Assembly: GCA_046546235.1 (NCBI GenBank)
Contig: JBKGYG010000033.1
Location: forward strand, 1 to 20,560
DNA length: 20,560 nt
Origin: JBKGYG01 sp046546235
GTDB lineage: Bacteria; Bacillota; Clostridia; Lachnospirales; DSM-24629
Reading direction: 5' to 3'
Shown here: one piece after another, positions 15,069-20,560 of the stretch
Position numbering within the stretch: the stretch's first letter is position 1
How the letters are laid out: the number at the start of each line of letters is the position of its first letter
The notes under the pieces: generated by a model
Database searches by the model: none
Told to the model about the DNA's origin: nothing
Seen by the model: the letters and a program-made list of their open reading frames with translations, nothing else
Translations under genes and position numbers: made by a program

Positions 15069-16361
15069 ATGGAGTATATTAAAAAAATTATTTTATTAGG
15101 TTGTGTTATAGGAATGCTAGCAGGATGTGTTAGAGAAAACAATAACAAAACTGATAATTCAAATCAAAATAGTACATCTGATAATAATAGTGAAACAGAA
15201 GTAGCGATAAAACACCCAAAAACTTCTAGTCAAAAAGCAGAAGATATGTTAAATGAAATGACATTAGAAGAAAAGGTTGCCCAACTATTTATTGTAGATA
15301 TTGATTCTTTGAATGAAGGTGTTACAGTAGTAAATATAAATAATAAAATTGAAGGACTTTTAGAGGATTATCCAGTAGGAGGAGTAATATTCTTTTCTAA
15401 TAATATAATTGATATATCACAAACTAATAATCTTATTAATGATTTGCAAAAAAAGAGTAATTTACCTCTTTTTGTTTCAGTTGATGAAGAAGGTGGTATA
15501 GTTAGTCGTATAGCTAATAACGAAAATATGCATGCAACTGTACTACCAGGAAATGAAGTGATTGGAAAAACGGGAGATACGGAAAATGCTTATAAAGTTG
15601 GACAAATATTAGGCAAAGAGTTAAAAGCTTTAGGGTTTAATATGAATTTTGCTCCAGTAGCTGATGTTAATACAAATCCAAATAATCCAATTATAGGACC
15701 AAGAGCCTTTGGTTCAGATCCTGAAAAAGTAGGCAATATGGTAGCAAAGATGGTAGAAGGTATCCAAAATGAGTCGGTAAGTGCAGTATTAAAACATTTT
15801 CCAGGTCATGGTGATACATCAACTGATACACACAAAGAAACTGTCTATGTAGACCATAATATTGAACGTTTGCGTGAAATTGAATTTGCTCCATTTAAAA
15901 TGGGTATGGATGCTAATGTAGATGCTATAATGACTGCTCATATTAGTATGCCTAATGTTACGGATGATAATCTTCCAGCTACTATGTCAAAACAAATCAT
16001 TACGGATATACTAAGAGATGAGTTAGATTATGAAGGTTTAATAATAACTGATGCTCTTAATATGAAAGCTATAAGTGATTATTACTCAATGGGAGAAGCA
16101 GCAGTTAATGCAATAGATGCAGGATGTGATGTTTTATTAATGCCTATTCCATTTACAGAAGCTTATGATTCAATATTACAAGCAGTTAGTTCAGGAGATA
16201 TAACTGAAGAAAGAATCAATGAGTCAGTTAGAAGAATTTTAAAAGTTAAGTATAAACTGGGATTATTTAGTGAAGAAGAATTTGCATTAGATACAGAAGA
16301 AGTTTTAGGTTCAGAAGAACATAATGCTATTGTTGAAGAGATTAAATCTATGGTAGAATAA
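15069..16361 (+). CDS. nagZ: GH3 beta-N-acetylhexosaminidase lipoprotein (NagZ type)
   Basis: The enzyme is expected to remove terminal N-acetylglucosamine from peptidoglycan fragments outside the cell. A lipoprotein signal ends in LAGC with Cys20 as anchor, followed by an Asn/Ser/Thr-rich linker and a GH3 TIM-barrel (about 55-425). The NagZ loop KHFPGHGDTSTDTH spans 242-255, with the Asp253-His255 acid/base dyad. The nucleophile is Asp328 in ITDALNM. The 430-residue length means a single catalytic domain without the C-terminal second domain of B. subtilis NagZ/YbbD. AAAGGAG precedes the ATG. It is the last gene of the co-directional run and is followed by a terminator. In Gram-positives NagZ acts outside the cell in cell-wall recycling, unlike the cytoplasmic E. 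coli enzyme. Other GH3 activities are less likely given the dyad. Confidence 0.9.
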   Translation: MEYIKKIILLGCVIGMLAGCVRENNNKTDNSNQNSTSDNNSETEVAIKHPKTSSQKAEDMLNEMTLEEKVAQLFIVDIDSLNEGVTVVNINNKIEGLLEDYPVGGVIFFSNNIIDISQTNNLINDLQKKSNLPLFVSVDEEGGIVSRIANNENMHATVLPGNEVIGKTGDTENAYKVGQILGKELKALGFNMNFAPVADVNTNPNNPIIGPRAFGSDPEKVGNMVAKMVEGIQNESVSAVLKHFPGHGDTSTDTHKETVYVDHNIERLREIEFAPFKMGMDANVDAIMTAHISMPNVTDDNLPATMSKQIITDILRDELDYEGLIITDALNMKAISDYYSMGEAAVNAIDAGCDVLLMPIPFTEAYDSILQAVSSGDITEERINESVRRILKVKYKLGLFSEEEFALDTEEVLGSEEHNAIVEEIKSMVE

Positions 16362-16404
16362 TTTAAAAATCTATATGAATAAATGATAATATAAGGCAAA
16401 TAAT

Positions 16405-16433
16405 AAGACTACCTTAAATTTGGTAGTCTTTTT
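16405..16433 (+). terminator. Terminator after the GH3 gene
   Basis: AAGACTACC (16405-16413) pairs with GGTAGTCTT (16422-16430) around an 8-base loop, followed by Ts to 16433. It lies 43 bases after the GH3 stop and 19 bases before the next start codon, so it probably ends the run of genes that begins at 12242. Confidence 0.88.
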
Positions 16434-16452
16434 AATTAATGAGGTGAAGTAG

Positions 16453-16896
16453 ATGATTGGAGTTGCAATGGCAATAGTAGCTGGTGTTTTAATGAGTATT
16501 CAAGGGGTTTTTAATACCAATGTAACAAAAGCATCAAGCATATGGGTTTCTAATAGTTGGGTTCAGTTTACTGGATTATTAGTATGTTTAAGTTTTTGGT
16601 TATTTACTGGGCGACAAAACTTTACAAAATTATTTAATGTTGATAATAAATTCTACTTATTAGGTGGAGTATTAGGAGCATTTATTGTTTATACGGTTAT
16701 AAGAAGCATATCAGATTTAGGGCCTTGTTATGCAGTTATGTTAATTTTAGTTGCACAAGTAAGTATAGCCTACTTAATCGAATTATTTGGTATTTTTAAT
16801 ATCGAAAAAGTAGGCTTTGAATGGACTAAGTTAATAGGCTTTATTTTAATGGTTATAGGAATTATTGTTTTTAAATGGGAAACACATTTAAGATAA
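16453..16896 (+). CDS. DMT-family (DUF606/YdcZ-like) transporter
   Basis: The 147-residue protein has about five transmembrane helices and the DUF606 layout of the drug/metabolite transporter superfamily: an N-terminal helix with SIQGVFNTNVTK, a WVS-SWVQFTG segment, GG-LGAFIVYTV in the third helix, and LGPCYAVMLILVAQ in the fourth. Such half-size proteins usually work as dimers; the substrate is unknown. A GAGGTG ribosome site precedes the ATG, which lies just after the GH3 terminator, so a promoter must sit close by or readthrough occurs. Its 3' end overlaps that of the convergent nadE gene by 9 bases, with no terminator between them. Confidence 0.85.
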   Translation: MIGVAMAIVAGVLMSIQGVFNTNVTKASSIWVSNSWVQFTGLLVCLSFWLFTGRQNFTKLFNVDNKFYLLGGVLGAFIVYTVIRSISDLGPCYAVMLILVAQVSIAYLIELFGIFNIEKVGFEWTKLIGFILMVIGIIVFKWETHLR

Positions 16897-18819
16897 ATTT
16901 TCTAATTCTTCAATCCATATGTTAACAACAGCATCACTTGGCATTCGCCAATCTCCACGTGGTGATAAATTGATAGAACCAACTTTTGGTCCATCTGGCA
17001 AGCAAGAACGTTTAAATTGTTGTGAGAAAAAACGGTAATAGAATTTCTTTAACCATTTTAATAGTATTTCTCTTTTATATTTATCTTCAAAAGCTTTCTC
17101 GGCTAGAATTAAAATTTTCTTAGGTGTGAAACCATATCTCATTACTTGATATAAATAAAAATCATGCAATTCATAAGGGCCCACAAGTTCTTCTGTTTTT
17201 TGGTGGATTTCTCCTTCGCTAGTAGGCGGAAGAAGTTCTGGGCTTACAGGTGTATCAAGGACATCATTTAAAATAGTCCTAGCTGTTGTACTTACTTGAT
17301 GAAGAGAGACCCAATTAATTAAATAGCGTACTAATGTTTTAGGGATACTTGAATTTACAGCGTACATAGACATATGGTCGCCATTATATGTTGCCCAACC
17401 TAATGCTAACTCGGAAAGATCACCTGTTCCAACAACAATACCTTTTTCTTTGTTTGATAAATCCATTAATATTTGAGTTCTTTCTCTTGCTTGAACATTT
17501 TCATACGTCACATCATGAGTAGTTGCATCGTGGCCTATATCATTAAAATGTTGTAGGCTAGCTTCTTTTATTGAGATTTCTTTAATAGTAATGCCTAATT
17601 CTTCCATTAAATTCAAAGCGTTATTGTATGTCCTATCTGTAGTGCCAAAACCAGGCATAGTAACACCTATGATATTTTTTCTATCAATATTAAGCAAATC
17701 AAAAGTTTTAACACAAACAAGCAATGCTAAGGTAGAGTCCAAACCACCAGAAATTCCCAAAACTACTTTTTCACAACCTATGTGTTCGAGTCGTTTTGCT
17801 AGACCAAATGTTTGGATAGAAAAAATTTCTTCGCAATGCTCATTTCTTACTTTTTCATTGTTTGGTACAAAAGGATAAGGATTAACTTTTCTTACAGTGT
17901 TAATGCTAGGAATATGCTCTGCAAAAATTATTTCTCTATATTGTTTAGTTAAATAACTATCAAAAAAGCCATTCTTTTTCATTCTTTCGTGTATAAGTAA
18001 GTCTAAATCAACATCTGAAAAAGTAATGGAAGTAGAAAGTTTAAATCTATCACTTTCATTTAATAAACGTCCGTTTTCATAAATAAGACAGTGACCTCCA
18101 AAAACTAAATCAGTAGTAGATTCGCCATATCCAGAAGAAGCATATGCATATGCGGATACTGTTCTAGCACTTTGTTGTTCTAATAGTTTCTTTCTATAAG
18201 AACTTTTCCCTACAATTTCATTACTAGCAGAACCATTGAGTATAATAGTAGCCCCAGAAATGGAAGCATAAGAACTTGGTGGAATTGGAACCCAAAGATC
18301 TTCACATATTTCAATGCCTATTTTGAAATTTTTTATATTTTTATGACAGAACAACAAATCATTACCAAATGGCACTTCTATGTTATTTATCTTAATAGTA
18401 GTTGTTATAGCGTCATAAGAGGAACTAAACCACCTCTCCTCATAAAATTCATTATAGTTAGGCAAATAAGTTTTTGGGACAACACCTACTATTTTGCCTT
18501 CACAAATTGCTATCAAGCAGTTGTAAAGTTGACCATTAGATTGAAGGGGAGCACCAATAACAATAAAAACAGATTTATTCGTAGTATATGCTCTAATTCT
18601 TTCAATGGAAGAAGTTGTCTCATCTATCAATTTTGATTGAAAAAAGAGATCACCACAAGTGTACCCTGTTAAGCATAATTCAGGGAGAATAAGTACAGAT
18701 ATATTTAAAGCTGTTGCTTCGTCTATTAGTTTATATATTTCATTTTGATTATGATTAATATCAGCAACTTTTATAGTTGGTGTCCCAGTTCCGATTCTTA
18801 CAAATCCAAGATTATCCAT
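16888..18819 (-). CDS. nadE: Glutamine-dependent NAD+ synthetase
   Basis: The enzyme amidates nicotinic acid adenine dinucleotide to NAD+, using ammonia released from glutamine. The 643-residue chain has an N-terminal nitrilase-type glutaminase domain with the triad Glu47 (LPELCLTGY), Lys116 (VPKTYLPN) and Cys172 (GIEICEDLW). The C-terminal synthetase domain carries the ATP-pyrophosphatase loop SGGLDS at 357-362 and the NadE block VVGTGDLSELALGW. This is the long, two-domain form like that of Mycobacterium tuberculosis. GGAGTG lies 6 bases before the ATG on the minus strand. The gene is transcribed alone, divergent from mgsA and convergent with the DUF606 gene. All catalytic residues appear intact. 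Confidence 0.95.
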   Translation of the reverse strand: MDNLGFVRIGTGTPTIKVADINHNQNEIYKLIDEATALNISVLILPELCLTGYTCGDLFFQSKLIDETTSSIERIRAYTTNKSVFIVIGAPLQSNGQLYNCLIAICEGKIVGVVPKTYLPNYNEFYEERWFSSSYDAITTTIKINNIEVPFGNDLLFCHKNIKNFKIGIEICEDLWVPIPPSSYASISGATIILNGSASNEIVGKSSYRKKLLEQQSARTVSAYAYASSGYGESTTDLVFGGHCLIYENGRLLNESDRFKLSTSITFSDVDLDLLIHERMKKNGFFDSYLTKQYREIIFAEHIPSINTVRKVNPYPFVPNNEKVRNEHCEEIFSIQTFGLAKRLEHIGCEKVVLGISGGLDSTLALLVCVKTFDLLNIDRKNIIGVTMPGFGTTDRTYNNALNLMEELGITIKEISIKEASLQHFNDIGHDATTHDVTYENVQARERTQILMDLSNKEKGIVVGTGDLSELALGWATYNGDHMSMYAVNSSIPKTLVRYLINWVSLHQVSTTARTILNDVLDTPVSPELLPPTSEGEIHQKTEELVGPYELHDFYLYQVMRYGFTPKKILILAEKAFEDKYKREILLKWLKKFYYRFFSQQFKRSCLPDGPKVGSINLSPRGDWRMPSDAVVNIWIEELENLS

Positions 18820-19150
18820 TTATTTCACTCCAATATTTTGATATTTATTTTTCATTGTAACTTGTGAATCTTAATACATTTAGAAAAGAATATATGTTTA
18901 TTCTTTATTAGGAATATATTAGCATATAATTAATAAATCAGCAAAAAAATTTCCAAGTTTAAAAAATCTATGAGACCAATAAAAAAGTCTTATTTTTATT
19001 ATCGTGAATGAATGTCACATCATTTTTTTTGTCGTAAATTACGTTTATTTTGATATATAATGGAAAAAAATAATACCTCTTATAATCTCTGCTATTGTAT
19101 TTCATTGCATTTTTAGGTAAAATTATAATATCAAGACTAGGAGGGACTAT
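18820..19150. other. Divergent control region between nadE and mgsA
   Basis: This 331-base gap must hold promoters for both genes. For mgsA a match is listed separately. For nadE I saw no convincing -35/-10 pair. Small inverted repeats are present: CGTAA-A-TTACG at 19033-19043, and an imperfect AAGAAT...ATTCTT around 18892-18911 inside a direct repeat of GAATATAT. They could be operator sites, but AT-richness limits their weight. No recognisable riboswitch or reading frame was found. Confidence 0.4.
19095..19123 (+). promoter_or_regulatory. Putative sigma-A promoter of mgsA-comEA
   Basis: TTGTAT (19095-19100) and TAAAAT (19118-19123) are exactly 17 bases apart. The transcript would begin near 19130, just ahead of the AGGAGGG ribosome site (19139-19145). 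A nearby TATAAT at 19124-19129 has no partner at good spacing. Sequence match only. Confidence 0.4.
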
Positions 19151-19603
19151 ATGACAGCACATAAAAAGATGGGTAAACAAAAGAAAATAGCATTAATAGC
19201 ACATGATAATCGAAAAAAAGATTTACTTGACTGGGTTAGAAAGAATAAGGATATTTTAAATAAACACTTCTTGTTTGGGACGGGCACAACTGGTAAGCTT
19301 ATAGCACAAGAGACAGATTTACCAGTTGCTACATATAAAAGTGGCCCAATAGGTGGAGATCAACAAATAGGGGCAAGGATAATAGAAGGTGATATTGATT
19401 TTATGGTTTTTTATTGGGACCCTCTAGAAGCTCAACCTCATGATCCAGATGTAAAAGCATTATTAAGAATAGCTGTATTATATGACATACCTGTAGCTAC
19501 TAACCAAGCTACTGCTGACTTTATTTTTTCTTCGCCTTTAATGGATGAAGAGTATCAACGTTATATTATAGATTATACTCAAAGGATTAAAAGGAATTTT
19601 TAA
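19151..19603 (+). CDS. mgsA: Methylglyoxal synthase
   Basis: The enzyme converts dihydroxyacetone phosphate to methylglyoxal and phosphate, a bypass that relieves sugar-phosphate accumulation when phosphate is low. The 150-residue product is normal size. The catalytic Asp70 lies in SGPIGGDQQIGA and His97 in EAQPHDPDVKALLR, matching E. coli Asp71 and His98. His18-Asp19 and the phosphate-binding Gly43-Thr-Gly-Thr stretch are also present. AGGAGGG precedes the ATG by 5 bases. comEA follows after 26 bases with its own ribosome site and no terminator between, so the two are probably cotranscribed though not functionally related. The fold is shared with the C-terminal domain of CarB, but the active-site residues here make the assignment firm. 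Confidence 0.95.
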   Translation: MTAHKKMGKQKKIALIAHDNRKKDLLDWVRKNKDILNKHFLFGTGTTGKLIAQETDLPVATYKSGPIGGDQQIGARIIEGDIDFMVFYWDPLEAQPHDPDVKALLRIAVLYDIPVATNQATADFIFSSPLMDEEYQRYIIDYTQRIKRNF

Positions 19604-19629
19604 ATAATAAGTAAGAAGGGGGAGGTAGT

Positions 19630-20265
19630 ATGAAGCTAAACAATTATACAAAAGCATTGGGAGTGCTTAGTTTAGTAGTTATTTTAGGAGTTATTTATGT
19701 ATTATTTCAAGATACTGAAGAAGAAGTAGAGGTGGTTTTAAAAAACAATCAAAATGAAGAGGATGATTTTACAAAAGATGAAAAAGATAATCAAGAGGAA
19801 ATAGATAAAGTTAAAAAAACGATATTTGTTGAAATTTGTGGCGCTGTTAACCAGCCTAATGTTTATGAAGTTGAAGAAGGGACAAGGATTTTTGAAGTCT
19901 TAGAAATGGCAGGTGGTTTGACTGAGGAAGCGGCTCCATTTGTAATTAATCAAGCAGAACCTGCAATGGATGGACAACAAGTATACTTTCCAACTCAAGA
20001 TGAAGTTGATGAAGGATATCATATTGATGAAAATAAAACGAATAATTATTTAATAAATATAAATTCTGCAACACTTGAACAACTAATTTCTATACCAGGT
20101 ATCGGAGAGACAAAGGCTAAAAATATTATTGAATATCGTGAAGAAAATGGTAAATTCAATTCAATAGAAGATATTATGAATATTGATGGAATCAAAGAAG
20201 GGATATTTAACAAAATAAAAGAATATATCTCTGTTAAGATAAATATTGAAGAAGTATCTGTATAA
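19630..20265 (+). CDS. comEA: DNA-uptake receptor protein ComEA
   Basis: ComEA binds double-stranded DNA outside the membrane and hands it to the ComEC channel during transformation. The 211-residue product has one N-terminal helix (about 9-26), a very acidic spacer (about 27-60), an SLBB domain (about 66-120, starting IFVEICGAVNQPNVYEV), and a C-terminal double helix-hairpin-helix DNA-binding domain (about 143-205) with NINSATLEQLISIPGIG followed by a second GI-turn (INIDGI-like). AGGGGGAGG precedes the ATG. comEB/comEC, often adjacent, are not in the window; downstream there are only repeats. Presence of this gene does not prove natural competence, since ComEA-like HhH proteins are common in Clostridia. 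Confidence 0.9.
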   Translation: MKLNNYTKALGVLSLVVILGVIYVLFQDTEEEVEVVLKNNQNEEDDFTKDEKDNQEEIDKVKKTIFVEICGAVNQPNVYEVEEGTRIFEVLEMAGGLTEEAAPFVINQAEPAMDGQQVYFPTQDEVDEGYHIDENKTNNYLININSATLEQLISIPGIGETKAKNIIEYREENGKFNSIEDIMNIDGIKEGIFNKIKEYISVKINIEEVSV

Positions 20266-20296
20266 TAATCGTAGATATTTGAATATTTTATTTAAG

Positions 20297-20407
20297 AGGA
20301 AAGTCCTAACATTGTAGGGGTTATTCACGAATAATCAGATTCCTTTTTCTTAATTAAGAATCTATTTTTCAGATAATTAGCACTTAAAACATGTATCAAT
20401 TGTACAA
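20297..20407. repeat. Composite short repeat, copy A, interrupted by a 56-base insert
   Basis: AGGAAAGTCCT (20297-20307) and a 38-base block ending in TGTACAA (20370-20407) match the contiguous copy at 20504-20558. In copy A they are split by about 56 extra bases (20309-20364) that are bounded by CTA on each side, as if a small element had inserted. The insert contains the hairpin 20319-20336 and a second inverted repeat, AGATTC (20337-20342) with GAATCT (20358-20363). Confidence 0.65.
20319..20336. repeat. GTAGGGG-type hairpin repeat, AT-rich variant
   Basis: GGTTATTC-AC-GAATAATC forms an 8-bp stem with one G.U-type pair. It shares GTAGGGG and the CACGA apex with the hairpin at 20425-20444, while the stem sequence differs but still pairs, which points to one repeat family. 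GTAGGGG-led hairpins of this kind recur in many bacterial genomes as far as I recall. Confidence 0.6.
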
Positions 20408-20424
20408 CACATCATTTTATGTAG

Positions 20425-20444
20425 GGGCGTATCACGATGCGCCC
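20425..20444. repeat. GTAGGGG-type hairpin repeat, GC-rich variant
   Basis: GGGCGTATC-AC-GATGCGCCC is a 9-bp stem with one T.G pair, followed by ATTTTATT. It lies 160 bases after comEA and may serve as a weak terminator for mgsA-comEA, the only candidate seen. It belongs with the hairpin at 20319-20336. Confidence 0.65.
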
Positions 20445-20461
20445 ATTTTATTCAATCAGCA

Positions 20462-20504
20462 GGGACAAATCGCGTTGCGAACGTGGAAGCCACTTTTGTC
20501 CTTA
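20462..20504. repeat. Structured short repeat, copy 2 (three-way-junction fold)
   Basis: This copy equals the element at 7-51 except for loss of two bases in the second hairpin, which becomes GTGG-AAG-CCAC (20483-20493). The outer stem (20463-20469 with 20495-20501) and first hairpin (20470-20480) are identical. Both copies lie in the same orientation, about 20.4 kb apart. Its last base joins directly onto the next repeat block. Confidence 0.8.
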
Positions 20505-20558
20505 GGAAAGTCCTATTTTTGAGATAATTGGTACTTAAAACATGTACCAATTGTACAA
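20504..20558. repeat. Composite short repeat, copy B, uninterrupted
   Basis: AGGAAAGTCCT (20504-20514) is followed directly by ATTTTT and the 38-base block at 20521-20558. The block contains a 9-bp inverted repeat AATTGGTAC...GTACCAATT. Copy A (20297-20407) has the same parts with an insert, and its inverted repeat has decayed at two pairs. The block may extend past the window edge. Confidence 0.65.
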
Positions 20559-20560
20559 GT

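Noticed and set aside
18970..19000. Possible terminator AGAC...GTCT followed by T-rich DNA upstream of mgsA
   Set aside because: The stem is only 4 bp with a 10-base loop, and no gene reads toward it on the plus strand.
20297..20558. Possible CRISPR array because of repeated blocks
   Set aside because: The blocks are not evenly spaced, differ in length, and have no unique spacers of constant size; no cas gene is present.

Overview
The window is chromosomal DNA from a low-GC, AT-rich Gram-positive bacterium, most likely a member of the Clostridia. This is inferred from the base composition, strong AGGAGG-type ribosome binding sites, GTG and TTG starts, lipoprotein signals, U-tailed hairpin terminators and the gene families present. 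I cannot name the genus from sequence alone. No rRNA, tRNA, CRISPR array, phage gene or complete transposase gene was recognised.

Region 1 (1-10806) is arginine and carbamoyl-phosphate biosynthesis, arranged as two divergent units around a 341-base control region (2860-3200). On the minus strand argG is followed by argH. On the plus strand argJ-argB-argD-carA-carB form a tight operon, with overlaps at argD/carA and carA/carB, that ends at a strong terminator. Bifunctional ArgJ recycles acetyl groups, ArgB and ArgD carry the acetylated intermediates, CarAB makes carbamoyl phosphate, and ArgG/ArgH finish arginine. argC and argF, which bracket the equivalent operon in Bacillus subtilis, are absent here. 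The divergent region holds a plausible sigma-A promoter for each unit and ArgR/AhrC-like boxes near both.

Region 2 (10807-16433) is an accessory-looking stretch. It encodes a zinc-ribbon membrane protein, a 24-codon remnant of an ABC-transporter ATPase, and then a co-directional run: a polytopic PH-like membrane protein, a lipoprotein, a one-helix small protein, a PsbP/Mog1-like protein, a second PH-like membrane protein, and a lipoprotein GH3 beta-N-acetylhexosaminidase (NagZ type). No terminator is visible from 12242 to the one after the GH3 gene. Envelope work is the only common theme, and that is inference.

Region 3 (16434-20265) holds housekeeping genes: a DMT/DUF606 transporter whose 3' end overlaps that of convergent glutamine-dependent nadE, then, divergently, mgsA (methylglyoxal synthase) followed by comEA (DNA-uptake receptor).

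Repeats are the most unusual feature. A 43-45 nt element able to fold as a three-way junction occurs at both ends of the window, and one copy supplies the argH stop codon. A 108-nt near-palindromic MITE-like element lies between argG and argH. A composite of nested short repeats fills the space after comEA. No clearly new multi-gene system was found; the structured repeats and the envelope cassette are the best leads.
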